Both the position numbers and the translations under genes were made by a program. A stretch of 64,000 nt of DNA from Ligula intestinalis. Lineage: Eukaryota > Platyhelminthes > Cestoda > Diphyllobothriidea > Diphyllobothriidae. The stretch covers positions 9,136,532 through 9,200,531 of the forward strand of contig JAYGXS010000007.1 in NCBI GenBank assembly GCA_036362985.1, read 5' to 3'. The notes beneath the pieces are model-generated. The model searched no databases. It had not been told where the DNA came from and saw only the letters and a list, made by a program, of their open reading frames with translations. Numbering within the stretch: position 1 is the first letter of the stretch; the number at the start of each line of letters is the position of its first letter. Positions 10,861 to 22,959 of this stretch are shown one piece after another.

Positions 10861-13024
10861 TCTTCTGAACACCATTAACTATTGTCTCTGCAATCACATC
10901 CACAGTCATACTAGCAGCAAACTCCACTACGCCCACGATGAGGATGAATGTTAGCATCACCAGTGGTAAGAATAACTCCAACAGCCCGGCAGCCCGAACA
11001 CACTCCGCAAACAAATATAAGTGCACCAGCGTATAAACAAAACGTGAGCTCATTCCACATCATCCAGGGAAGCATCTAACGTAAGGGAAGAGCGTTTTTA
11101 GCGGAAATTATAGAACTCTGTCGCATATGACACCTGAGCGGTCCACACATTAAAAAAATGAAAACCTGCTAAATTAATGCCGAGTGTGCTACGACTCCCG
11201 CCTGCTTCTAGTAATTAGGACGAACCCTGAGTTAGCCTGACGATTACTCTGAACGCCCAAGAGGGAGCAAGAGAAGTCAATCGGCCAGGAAGATAAGTGT
11301 ATTCACATAGAGCACGTCAAGGCAAGAAATTCAAGTCAAAAAAGTCAAGTCAAGTCATTCTTACAAAAGACTGCGAAATATGTATTCATTCCGCTCCATG
11401 AGCAGGCGTCAGCGACAGGGGCCCAATCAACTATGGCTAAAAATCGATAGCCACGGCGCGCATTCTCATGACAGCGGCGTGGAGTGCACTCGGGGGCCTT
11501 TCTGTAAGATGGATAATCATGGGAATGGGCGCATGCCCAATGGAGTTATAGGCAGGGTTTACATTCATACAAAGGTTTAGGGAGGCTTCTTTGACAACAC
11601 ATTATCTTAACTGCAACATAAATAAATAAACAAATAAATTGTATACTTACAGCCCAGAGCACCCCGTCATAACTAGCCTAGTAAAGTGGTAACATACAAT
11701 GGCAGTGCTCGTATCTATCTCATAAAAAATAAACCTTTCATTTTCCTGCCTCGGCACTATCTCAAGCATGCACAAATGCAAAACTACTACGCATATCGAA
11801 CTGCTCCTTTATCTCAACAATAAAAAGGCGATACTAGCCATTATGAGCGTTGGGGGTGCACAAGTTCGAGATTACAGTGCTGCCTAGTTTAGCCTGAGGC
11901 CAGATAAAAATGGAATAGTTTTTAGGAGGTAATAAACGAACAGAAAAGACTGCTCCATTTTTCCTCAACCTTGTGAAGTTTCGCAATCGACATGCTGCAA
12001 GCCCTTTTTTAAAAGTTGGAGATCAACCTCCATTTTTGGTAGGATAATCGGCAACAATTTAATCTAACAAGGCATCAATTGGGTGACCTCAGGTCAATGA
12101 GACAGCTTCCTTACACCTCCTCAAGAAACGCTTAGATAATTATATGCGTCCCTTGTTTTCTCTCGATAATCTGAACCCAAACTAATATCAGGCAAACCCC
12201 AGACAATAGTTATTGGTAAAAACAACACTACTCATACTTTGTGAATAGTATTTTAAAAAAATGGTAATTTTAAGTAAGTTTGTGTACATATGTAAATGAC
12301 GCACCAACACGTTAAGACTATGGTTTTCAAAATCGTCGCATATTATCCTCACTAAATTTACTGAAATAAACGGAAAAAGATATAATTAACTACAAACGTG
12401 TACATGAAACAACTGCATGCTAAATAAGTTACCATTTTACCGAATGCGTTTTTTTGGCGACAGGAATGACGTGAATCCTGATTCCGGCTTTTTCGAATGA
12501 ATAAAGTGTATTGGGATTATGTTACGCGTTATGTAATCCTTCCTTATCTAGGAAATATCTCAGAATTTCGCTTAAAACTCCACGAGACACATAAAATACG
12601 CGTATTTTAACATTGTCTTTGCACAGAAAATGAGCATAAATTATGAAGATTCAGCGCCTCCGTGCTGTTTACTGAAACCATTCTGAGGACGAGAAAGTAT
12701 ATTTGAATGCAGGGTCCCTGTGTTGGTATCTTCCTCATAGACTGTTCACAATTGTCTTTGTGATCCACTCTGAAGCTTTATCAATTTGGGCAGATGATTC
12801 AGTGTGATCAGTCATCATAAGCTGCAGTAACCACCAAATAGATCTCAATGAATCTGAAAATTGCATAATGAGGCAACTTCACCCCTAATCCGTTCCGACA
12901 TAGATGCACACTGACTTTTGAGTCAGTGCAGAGTAGGTCACATATCTTATTCCTAAACGCTTCACCTGCCATGTAGAGACTTGAAAGTGTCATCGTGTAC
13001 CTGCTACCTGAGTGATTTTTCTAA
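10861..13024. other. No recognised gene
   Basis: There is a short run of TCAAG-like units near 11325-11360 and an AAATAAATAAA tract near 11620-11640, like the tails of non-LTR elements. A similar AATAAATAAATAAATTGTAT tract recurs near 16580. I find no exon with supporting splice sites. Confidence 0.35.
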
Positions 13025-13104
13025 GGTGAATATGCGATCACTGAAGCAAGAAGTTTATTGGCCTGACATTTCGAATTCTCGCTTGAACACATAATCAGAG
13101 ACAG
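13025..13104 (-). ncRNA. Hammerhead-like relic, solo
   Basis: The minus strand reads GTCTCTGATTATG, then GTTCAAGCGAGAATTC, GAAATGTCAGGC and CAATAAACTTCTTG. The core is CTGATTA where the consensus is CTGATGA. The 3' flank (AATAAA, CTTCTTG, GTGATCGCAT) matches the copies at 10.8 and 16.7 kb. No PLE coding sequence is seen upstream, so this is a solo terminal fragment. Confidence 0.6.
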
Positions 13105-13880
13105 TATCAGTAATAGAGACACAACATGCGCAGTATTTACAGGCCGTTGTGGCTACGCGATCACACATTTACTGCAATAATCAGCTCTCACCATCACTGT
13201 GGCTGATTCGACGAGACCCGACCAACCATTCAAATTTGATGAGGCCGTGTGCGCCGCGAGTTGCATTTGTCATGGTCTACGGGCCCCCGATCTCTCAACA
13301 ACTGCAATGACCAGTTCAACCCACATTGGGCTCTGATGTTCATTGGCCAAAACAGTTTCCCTGTTTGGGGAGCGCACAGGCTATACTGGAGTTGGGTATG
13401 TGGGATACGATATGGTCCGGCCGGATAATAGGTGATAGAACGTATCCCAACATGTACAAGCTAGTTAATAGGATAAGGCGTGGAAGGCCATAGTGTCAGG
13501 GAGAATTTACGAAGGTAAAAAAGCGTAGAATGTAAGTGACATGCAAGTGACTCCCAGGTAAGTACATTCTAGCCATGAGTGGGCCGGAGCCCAGAGGCGC
13601 AGTCCGGCAAAAAGATAACGGTGTCCGGAAGTGACTGAGCGTAAACGACTTCCCCGTATCTTGTGCACTGGTTTCACCTTGAGAGTGATTGGCTAGTGAG
13701 GCCAGACAAGTCTCGACCTTGACTGTAGGCTTTGTCTGTCGTGTCTTCCGTCCGCGTGGTGTTTACGCCAGACATGGCGTGTGCCCGCAGCGTCCGAGGA
13801 AAGCATAAGTAAGAATAAGGGGTCGCTACAGGTACGTGCAGCTAAATACAGCTAATAAACTAGAAATATGCGAATTATGC
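13105..13880. other. No recognised feature
   Basis: Neither strand shows an exon or a repeat that I can name. Confidence 0.3.
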
Positions 13881-13884
13881 ACTC

Positions 13885-16360
13885 GTAACATTTGCTGGTA
13901 ATAAGTCACTTAAAGTCACTTTATTAAGGGAAGAAGGCTTTCGCCCTTGAGCTCCCTATTCATGAACAAAATCGCATAATAGGTCCACCGTAACAATAGT
14001 ACATAATACAAATGTACAAATGTAGGCTTAACATCAGCGATAAGTGTGAGCCAGTTGCAAGGTGCTGCTACTGACACTTTGTTCATTATATCTGCCACAG
14101 TTTCTCAGCAAATGAGAATTAAGTTTGTGTTTAAAAATGTCAACAGTATCTGAGAGGACCACAACTTCCGGGAGTCCGTTCCACGCTCCAATGACCCTCT
14201 GAGAGAAGGCGTTTCGTCGAACGTCGATACGGGCCGGTTTCCTCTGTAGTTTAAAAGGATGACCTCGCAGATGATCAGTCCGAGCCAATTCGAAAAAATC
14301 ATCAAATTCTAGGGCACAGTCTTGGCCTCTAACAATACGGTAGGTTTGTATGAGGTCCCCGCGGAGTTGCCTATAATTGAGAGGGAAAAGATCAAGTTCG
14401 GTCAGTCTGTCTTCATAGGGCAGATGACCAAGATTCTTGAACATCTTCGTAGCCCTCGCCTGCACTCGTTCCAGGTGCAGATAATCCTTCTTGAACCACA
14501 GACGCCAGGCCTCGACAGCATACTCCAAGTGGGACCGAACAAACGCTCCGTAGGTTTTCCTGAAGAGCTCCTTGTCAATGTTGACGAATCCCCGCCTAAT
14601 CACAAACAGCACCTGTGTCGCGCGTTTAGCTGCCTTTACACACTGAGTAGATGGTTTAAGTGAGGAATTTATTAGAACACCGAGATCCTTTTGTTCGTTC
14701 ACATTTGAAAGCGGGTGCCCATCAAGGAGGTATTGGAAAGAATCATTCTCCTCATCAGTCCTTCTAGTACGGAGTCTTAAAACCTCACACTTACTAATGT
14801 TGAAGTTTAAAAGCCAACGAGTAGACCAGCAGCTAAGTCGATTGAGACTCTCTTGAAGCGCTTTCCTATCGGCATCAGACCTGATAGTTCTCCAGAGTTT
14901 GACGTCGTCGGCAAAAATGATAGCGCTGCAACCCAGGTCGTTGACACAGTCGTTGATATAGATAAGGAAGAGCAGTGGCCCTAAGACAGAGCCTCGGGGG
15001 ACGCCATTCAGAACAGATGTAGGGTTTGACTTTGAGTCACCGATGCACACAATTTGCGATCGCCCTGTGAGCAAATATGTGATCCATGCAAGCCGGTTTC
15101 CTCTTATGCCAATTTCTGACAATTTATACATTAGACGCTTATGTGGGACGCTGTCGAATGCCTTCTTGAAGTCCGTATAGATGACGTCAACCTTACCATC
15201 TTCATCTAGTGCGCGAGTTTACTGCTCAGTGGAGAGTAGAAGGCTGGAAAGGCAAGAATGGTTCTTTCTGAAGCCGTGTTGGAGCCCTGACAGTAGGTTG
15301 TTCTCCTCCAAGAACTCCATTTTCGTCTTCTTAATTCTCGTTTCCATCACCTTACAGCAAATGCAAGTTAGGCTGACGGGCCGGTAATTGTTGACCTTCG
15401 TTCGGGCTCCGCCCTTGTATATCGGATAAATATTTGCCGTTTTCCATTCAGATGGCAGTTTTACTAGTTCAAATGAAGAACGAAAGATATGTGCTAGGGG
15501 CTCTGAGAGTTCGCTTGCCAATTCTTTCAAGAACTTGGCTGGTATATTGTCTGGACCGGATGACTTTGCTGCTTTGAGGCTCTGCAGCTCCCTCTCAACT
15601 ACAGATGTTGGAAATAGTAGAGCATGAAGTGCTGGACCGGCGTTTACAACAGCACTGTTCGCATTATCAAAATGAAGCTCAGCTGTCCTAGTGAATACCG
15701 AGGAAAAGAACCGGCTACAGTACTCGGCTTTCTCGTCATTCTTAACGACTTCTCAGCCATCATCATTCTTAAGTACTGCGACAGGATCCTTGTTTTTAAT
15801 CTACTGTTAATATAGTGGAATAGAATTTTGGGCTTTTCTTCGGCCTGTTGGAGGATTCTTGATTCATAGGATTTCTTGTCCTTGCGAATGGATTTTTTAC
15901 TGCATTTCTTTGGTGTCGGAATTCCTCGAGGTGTACTGGCGACGCAGTTTTCTTGAATAATTTCCATTTCCTATTCTTCTCCTTCAGTTGCCTGTCAAGG
16001 TCTCTCGTCAACCAGGCAGGACGACTAGTCGTCTTGTGTACCTTCACCGGACAAAAGCGCTTACTCAGATCTTATGCAACCCTCTTGAGTGATCTCCAAT
16101 CCTCCTCCGGATTCCCCTTGAGCAGGCAGTCCCAATTCACGGTCGATCGTGCATTCTTCATTGAATTGAGATCTGCCCTCCATATGTTTGGCTGGCCCTC
16201 CGTTTTCCTCAGCCGTTGAGTATGGAGTGAGTAATCCCACATTAGCGTCGTGTGGTCACTCTTAGCGAGCGGAGCACTTGAATGCACTTCATCTATGTAC
16301 GATGAATCCTTCGTGAAAATAAGACCCAAACAAGCAGCCCGCAGGTTACAGGCCACTATG
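13885..16360 (-). mobile_element. CR1-clade non-LTR retrotransposon, 5'-truncated
   Basis: On the minus strand the element runs from the end of the apurinic-like endonuclease (near 16356) through a full reverse transcriptase to a 3' end with GGGAGCTCAAGGGCGAAAGC and CCCTTAATAAAGTGACTT, where the last motif is partly repeated. CR1-like elements end in short tandem repeats instead of poly(A), and truncation at the 5' side is typical of them. The same 3' end recurs at 57395-57465. No RNase H domain is present, as in CR1. Confidence 0.88.
14034..16356 (-). pseudogene. CR1 endonuclease/reverse transcriptase ORF, broken
   Basis: The frame at 16072-16356 holds the endonuclease C-terminus with the diagnostic SDHTTLMWDY. 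The next frames (15644-16047) cover the basic linker (WLTRDLDRQLKEKNRKWKLF). From 15530 one frame carries the RT (NNYRPVSLTCICCKVME, YTDFKKAFDSVPHKRL, GVPRGSVLGPLLF, IIFADDVKLW, KDLGVLI). It also carries the usual CR1 C-terminus (HLEYAVEAW, ERVQARATKMF, NAFSQRVIGAWNGLP). That frame has one in-frame TAA near 15219. The catalytic box is FADD, a common variant. Frame changes upstream of 15530 mark the copy as dead. Confidence 0.88.
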
Positions 16361-16690
16361 TCTTATAGCGCCAGGGAGCCAGATAACTGGGCAATAATCC
16401 TGCACAAATGCAGCATGGATGACGAAAGTTCAACAGGTGATGACCCACACGCTGGCCATTAGGCAGTTAGTACACATGCGGTTAACTATCCACGGTAGGG
16501 AGGAGAGCCGTTAATTGTCACAGGTATGCAGAAGCGTCGCGACTGTATCTTATAAATGCTGCAACGCTTTGTGCATTTATTAATAAATAAATAAATTGTA
16601 TATTGAAGGCCCAAGGGGACCTTTCATTAAAAAACCTAGTGCTATCGTGAGAATAAGAAAATCAAAATAGTCCAGATTAACAACGAACTC
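16361..16690. other. No recognised gene; AAT-rich tract
   Basis: This is the 5' flank of the truncated CR1. It holds a short (AATA)n tract with AAATTGTAT near 16575-16600 that resembles the tract near 11620-11640. Confidence 0.3.
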
Positions 16691-16694
16691 TTAT

Positions 16695-16775
16695 GCTAAG
16701 ATGATGGATTTGTGACGGAATCCGAAACATCAGGAAAATAACCTTCTTGTCCTAGATTTGCATCTGTTTATTCTC
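16695..16775 (+). ncRNA. Hammerhead-like relic, solo
   Basis: AGATGATGGATT, then GGAATCCGAAACATCAGG and AAAATAACCTTCTTG follow the order of the other hammerhead loci. The CTGATGA core is changed to AAGATGA and CGTC to CATC, so cleavage is unlikely. No PLE coding sequence adjoins it. Confidence 0.5.
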
Positions 16776-17039
16776 AGGGGTGTTTCAAATCTGTACGGCT
16801 AGACGAAGGATCAATTTTCAGGACCTGTGTAAGCCATTGAGGCACAGTTGGCAACTTTTTTTGCAAAAGTGAACCTGAGTTTTTAATGAGCCTGTGTAGT
16901 ACTTCTCAGAAATTCTCCCATTTCCCGGTTACTCTTTCTGAAAATACGGATTATCATTCACTGTATGTGAGCTCACCCTTTATGTAATTGAAGCTACCGT
17001 GCTGAGTGTCTACTATTATGGGATGACAGCAGAAGCAAC

Positions 17040-17190
17040 AATTAATGTGGTGAGATAAGAGGAAGATAGCGCGATCGACTACGGTAAGTTGAGAGTGCAG
17101 GTTTTAAGGCACCCAAGGGTCGAACAATCGGCCTCTTCATCAAAGTCAAACGCTTTAACCCACTGCACTGCGAGCTCGTTGTAGGACTGG
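17040..17190 (-). repeat. SINE-1 relic (tRNA-like head)
   Basis: On the minus strand ACGAGCTCGCAGTGCAGTGG is followed by TTTGACTTTGATGAA and GTTCGACC, a decayed version of the SINE-1 head. Body signals are weak. Confidence 0.4.
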
Positions 17191-17927
17191 TTTCGATCGT
17201 GAATAATAAAATGGTAAATGGGCGCTCACAGGTTAAAAGACTCATTACTCTGTGCCTTGGAGCACATTCTCGAACCCCAGCAGTAGCCGCACACATATAG
17301 AGGTTAAGACTTAGAGCGGGTCAAGCGACATGGTTACAAAGATTTACCCTGTCTGATCACGTCTGTGGCGCAAAGCGTTTAAAAGAGGTGGGTTATAAAA
17401 CCGCTAGACACATAGGGGGACTCTGGTGTGTAGGACACGACTTCGCCTAGACAATCGATGCATTTCTCGAAAGTATTCAAGCCCACGATGTTAGATATAT
17501 TTATGCTCAAGGTGAATTACTCTGACATTAATTAAGACTGCTCTTCTACAGTCTATTTACTATTCCTGCTGTCGCTGCGGTGTGATTCACAAATTACCAA
17601 CTTCACCTTCGTTTTCAGATTTAATTTGCTTTATTTCATTTTTTTAAAATGGCAGCACCTTTCCGAATACCATAATAAAATACATATTTATGTAACTATC
17701 TATCTAGCAGTTTTCATTGACATTTTTTACACGCAAACAATACCTAGTGGCTTACATACATAGTAGGTGTGTCAAGTACTTATTTTTCGACGAGGTCAAT
17801 GTAAAAAGCACCGTCCAATTTTAGCTGTACCTTGACCAACATTTGAGCGCCTGCTGGCATGTAACAAAACAGTTGTTTTAATCGATCAACGATTGATCAG
17901 TAATCGATAACTCAATATTTCTGTACA
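17191..17927. other. Upstream region of the SYCP2-like gene
   Basis: This AT-rich flank ends at the proposed ATG at 17928. I see no clear TATA box or other element that I would defend as a promoter. Confidence 0.3.
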
Positions 17928-19331
17928 ATGGAGGAGTGGATAAATCTGTTGGATCTTGACAGCCAGCCCTCCTCACAATTATTTTCTAAGGAATCTCTTA
18001 ATGAGATAAAAAGGGGGCTTAAAGATACAAATTGCCTCTCACGCACAGCGTTTTCGACTATTACAAGGACATTTGGTAGTAGAATCGCGTTGTCGGAAGC
18101 GAACAATTTACCTAATGATCTTACGAAAATCTGCGGTTTGCAAAAGAATTGCATTTATTTCGTTTAGAATTACTGTTTGAACATTTGATGAATTTGCAAG
18201 AACTGGTTCCTGACGATATAATGAACTTCTTTGCAGAATTCGTGAAAGTAAATACCACTTATCTCTCTGACATTTTTAGCCGCTCCTGGGAGTTTCTATG
18301 GATTGTAAGCATGATAGATAGTTTAATTCTCACAGTTTTTGTCTTTACGTATGGATGTCTTCTCCAGAAAATTGTCCCTGTCCTCACCAACTCCAGCATA
18401 AATGTCTTCCTAAAATGCGCCGTAGGTTCATTGCGTTCGGTACTCATTCTCACAAATCAAGATATTAAGTTTGCTGAATGAGATCTCAGTTTTGCCTTCA
18501 GCAACCAAAGTGAAGCTGTATACAGTACCAGAAATCTCTGAATCTTAGTAAGTTCTTTGAAGACATTAATCGATTTGTGTCAAATAATTTTGAACCTTTC
18601 CGTACATGTAAATTTTGACCTTCATAAATCTTCTAATAGCTCACCAACAAGCAGTTTACCTGGTCCGTCTAGCTGTTCGTTTTATTTTGAGATAATGTTA
18701 TCCATATTTTCCTAATTCCTTGCTGCATTTCTAAGTTTTTAATCAATCAAATGAATATGAAGCTATTTCAAAGTAGGAAAAATAACGTAGACACAATTTG
18801 AAAAACTGAATTTTGGATTAGAACTAAACCAAATCATTATCTATTGACCGTTCGTTCCTCCGCACGGCAGCGGGCTTAAAAAATCCTGCAATGTCCGCTT
18901 TTTTGTCCTCAGTATTTCACTGGCCGCAGCTATACGCGATGTTGGTGACTACGATAATCAAGTTCAACTTGTGGAGTTACTCTTGCGAGTTATTCCCGCC
19001 GTTAAACGCCCTGAATTCGCGCGGTGTTACGTTTGCCCTAATTCTGAATATTTAGCTCAACAGTTTTGCTCGTTAATTGGCCAGCAGTTCGAACCCGTAA
19101 GCAAAGTGTTTGTTGTCTTTTCTTGCGATTCGTATGCATATACAACTTCATGTGAATGTATTTTACCCTGAAATTGTTAACCGAAAGCTTTCTAGGTTGC
19201 TCGAAAATTCCTGAACACGTTTAACAAAGAATGCCGAAATTCTCAACGGTTTGCCAATTTTCGTTTGTCATCCAATACATTTTAGCGTCTTCTCCGTTCC
19301 GTGTATGAAAATCCATGTATGCGACAAAGAG
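17928..19331 (+). CDS. SYCP2: SYCP2-like meiotic axis protein, N-terminal armadillo-like exons 1-6
   Basis: Six exons join in phase into 224 codons: 17928-18135, 18168-18247, 18368-18468, 18913-19096, 19196-19248 and 19286-19331. SYCP2 lies on the meiotic chromosome axis (lateral element of the synaptonemal complex), where its C-terminal coiled coil pairs with SYCP3. The product follows vertebrate SYCP2 in order: LLFEHLMNL, then KIVPVLTNSSINVF, LILTNQDIN, IRDVGDYDNQVQLVELLLRV, FLNTFNKECRNSQRVFSVPC. The segments IRDVGDYDNQV and FLN...RVFSVPC match the end of the armadillo-like domain most clearly. The start at 17928 gives MEEWINLL, some 40 residues shorter at the N-terminus than the human protein. 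Introns 1 and 5 are only 32 and 37 nt. The family call is from memory of the conserved motifs, not a search. Confidence 0.72.
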
Positions 19332-22300
19332 GTAAGCACAAACGTCTGAATACAGAGTCCTTTTCATGCGCCTATGATTAGACAACAAAGTACTTCTTCA
19401 TCTTCCGAAGGTACACCTTTTCCAAGCCTTTTTAAATTAGAGAACTTTCACCTGGCGAAGCCTTTTTTGAATAGCCTTATGTGTAGAAAACCATTCCTTA
19501 ACGTTTGGAGATCCCGTTGGAGACCATTTTTTATTTACTTGTAGACAGTAAAAGTTGAGTAATTACGACTGTTTAGTACACCTCATACTTACAACTAGGA
19601 GACTGATTCTGTGAAAATTGTGGCCTTCATGCAATATATGAATTATCCGCATCCGATAGCCCGTAGGAAGGCAACGCAAGATATCCTGACGAATAATTTG
19701 CCAATATTTTGCGATATAGCCATTTCTCTTAGTCCACTAGAAGTAAGATGAAAATTTACAATTTAATTAAGTAGAATTTTGAGAAAGCCTAGCTTCTGCG
19801 ATGGAACCCTCGTCACAATATATTTTCTAAGGTGTCAGCTTTTCAAACTTTTCTTTCAGTAAGTCAACTAGACTACCCTTTTTAAAACATCGCCTTTAAA
19901 TGATATATTTTCTCATAAATTTTCTCGGTCTAAATTTATCAAGTTTTTTGTACATTTTTCATTTTGTTTGATCTTCACTCACATAAATATTTTTCTGAAG
20001 CAGACCGTACAAACCTGTGAAATGTTTATACAGTTCCAATAGATTTAGCCTACTTTATTGCTATTTTCTTTTTAATGTCGAGTTACCAACTTTTTAGCTT
20101 TTACGCCCAACAACAGATGGCAGTTGTTTCTGGCTGGACTTTAACCTGGTGTCTGAACGCATAACCTCTTATTGTCGCCCACCGCCTATTGGTCCTTTAT
20201 CTAATGACGCGGTATGTGTCGTAGAGACCCTTACTTTTTCTTCTACAGAAAGGCTGCTGCAAGGAATGCTAGCTTATTTTATGTCTGGTTTTATGAACGA
20301 CTGAGCAGATATTATATCTAGCTCTCATTTGTGGGATTGTGTCTAGTCGTGAGACATAAGAAATATTAACTCTTAATAAAAGAAACAAGGATTTTTGCAT
20401 TTTATAAGCTGCATGAATTAGACTGCATTTTGAAAACATGTCTGGTTACCACTTGAGATCCGTGTCAGAAAAATGAGCACTCACTATATTAATTATTTGT
20501 AATTATATCTAAGGAATAGACTATTTGTGCTGCTGAACTGAGGTCCATCCGTGCCTCTAATCCGTCATTTTCGCTTGGGAAGACTCACGCCGTTGCATTT
20601 GGATTCACCAGACACCACCTTGGTGGTAAACCGTTCGAACTGCAGCAGTTTACCTTTAGCTATAGCCTCATCATAAGAACAGTTGGAAAAAGTCAGAGGT
20701 CTGATACCCTTTTTAATACTACTGGTTACTTGTTTGTGTAATAATCTGAATATGCCTTCGCCATCACTTTATAATCGGTAATCCGGGGATGTTTGCTTTG
20801 GACAACAGCTTAAGGTTCCAAAAGCTGTCCATTCAGTTGCTGATGAGAGACTGGAGGTCTTTGACAACGTCGGTAGTCTGAAGTCACCTCCATTACCGAA
20901 AGGTACTAGAACGGATTAAATCACGTATTCTACATCTTCTTTTACCCTTAGATGCTCATTTGGTCTCCTTTTTGAATAATGGCGAAACCAGAGAGCATAG
21001 GATGAATTTATTTAAGGTTATTTACCCTCTCAAACAGACAGTTGGCAACTGATGTTTCCAGAGACTAATAAGGTTTCCGGCTGACAGATCAAGTCTTGAA
21101 TGCGAAACTTCGCCGTTGATGGGCGACGCCTCCCACCGGTAATGCAATGCTATGCGGTCCACACAAATATTTTATTGGCTCAGCTCAGCTGTGCACGCGA
21201 CTGTGATTTACAACCTCGAAAGCCATCGGCGACACTACCGCGGTGGTAAAGTGGCAAAAGTGGCCGGATGCAGTAAAGAAGATTTGGAGGGGACGCTGGC
21301 CTTTTCATTCGTCATTGTTTGCAGCTGAAACTTAAACCCGGCAATACATGGTGGGAATATGACCGTCGAGATGTAGACACTAAGTATACTGGTCTTAAGC
21401 TGACTGATTCAGCCCTGGTTAAGTAGCACATTCAGTTACCAGGTTGAGCAAGCCATAACGCTCCTCATCCTCGGCTGTACTAGCTAAACATCTTGCGGGT
21501 TTTCGAACTCATCCTAGGCTTGCCCATTATGTTTATGATTACATTAAAGTTCTGCAAAGTGACAAGGAATGAGGAGTACCGTCGTTATTTTGTTTTTTTT
21601 TATTTCATTCCTGCAACCGATTTCATAATTGAGAGACGAGTTGATTTGGAAATATTGTCTCAAGATTTAGCCGGAAAATTTATTGTCTTCCTTAATCGCC
21701 TTTGCATTTAGGTCTGTAAACCAAGCACTAATAAGTTGGCTTCATAGTGTGCTTGACAGCACACAAATATCTATCCCTAAGCGAAGTTATGATGCTATAC
21801 AGATCTGCAGGCTTAGGCCTGAATAGGGATTTGTCTTGATCGGTTGTATATGCATGCTTTCGAGTGCGGCATTTCGGAGGAAAAGCTTATTAATTCTGAC
21901 ACCATGAAGTTGTTGCAGGGAAAATATATTCAGACCGATTCTAAGAAAGCGTACACTTGCAGGCTGACTGTATATTTTCACTTACATTTTCTCGGTTTCG
22001 CATTGTTTCTGGCAGCGGCTAAGTGACACCTTAGGGATACTAAAAACGTGTAAAAACCGATGCCTTCAACTTCTCAGATTAATTGAGCTAGAAATAATGG
22101 TTGACATGTTTAGCAGACTTATTTTAATGACTTAAACTTGTTTAACTCAGAAATAAGGCAAATACCCTTCTATTTCTTCTGCTGCTTGATTGCGCCACCT
22201 AGACGACATTTTCTTTAGTTAGCTGATCTAGCCTTATTAAATATGCTTACTAGAATCTGTCGTCACAGTCCTCTTAGTGACAGGTTTTTTGGGTTACTTC

Positions 22301-22690
22301 AGGGTCAGTGATTTATTTGTTTATCAGGTCCTGTGTGCTGAAGACATAATTTTGTTGTTCCCTTATGTTATTTGATTTAATGACCGTAGGAATCACCGGG
22401 AGAGCAGACGTGGGAGACATTGCATCTTTTCCCGGCGGCTATAAGTGAAGTCAACTTGAGCTGTGAGTATTTTCTGAAAAAGTATAATTCTTCTGTGAAA
22501 GTTGCTGTTAAAATCTTCCCGTCTCTAAAGCCCTGACACCTTGATAGCTTAGTAAACTTCAAATTAAAACGGGCAGAAACTGCTTGAAATACGCAGACTA
22601 TGCTATGCTTACCGGTTTGTTAACTCAGCTCCAGAACCCTACTAAAAAACTACAAGAGCGATAGTTGGTAATTTTGAATAACTACCGTAA
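19332..22690. other. SYCP2: Intron of the SYCP2-like gene, nothing else seen
   Basis: The exon ending at 19331 is followed by a consensus GTAAGC donor. I find no named repeat or further exon that I can defend in the next 3.3 kb. The exon that should link the armadillo-like and Spt16M-like parts could be hidden here. Confidence 0.4.
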
Positions 22691-22731
22691 CACGTTTAAT
22701 ACCGAAAACTTTAGGTTTACTGACATATTTA

Positions 22732-22869
22732 ATGTCCACTTTGAACATCAGAAAAGTGCTCCAACTTCAGTATTTCAGCATCGAAATTGTTTTAATTTGC
22801 CTCGACAACAATAAATTGTGTAGCATCAGACTCGAGCCTAACTATGTTTCGTTATTGCAACAGACCAAG
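22732..22869 (+). CDS. SYCP2: SYCP2-like: candidate Spt16M-like domain exon
   Basis: The frame encodes YFSIEIVLICLDNNKL, then CSIRLEPNYVSLLQQT. The strand-turn-strand pattern with acidic turn and WE/SI-type strand resembles the part of the SYCP2 Spt16M-like domain that follows the armadillo repeats. The acceptor could be at TTCAG near 22765, and the donor at 22870 (GTTATC) is weak, so the edges are uncertain. Position and orientation fit the flanking exons. Confidence 0.4.
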
Positions 22870-22959
22870 GTTATCGAGAAGGAAAGAACAAATTTTGGGC
22901 AGAATTATATTATCGAAAAAAACTTTTAGGGGCCTGGAATGTACGCTTTTGTCTTATCA

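Noticed and set aside
14322..14663. 113-codon plus-strand frame
   Set aside because: It is antisense to the CR1 reverse transcriptase C-terminus and has no independent motif.
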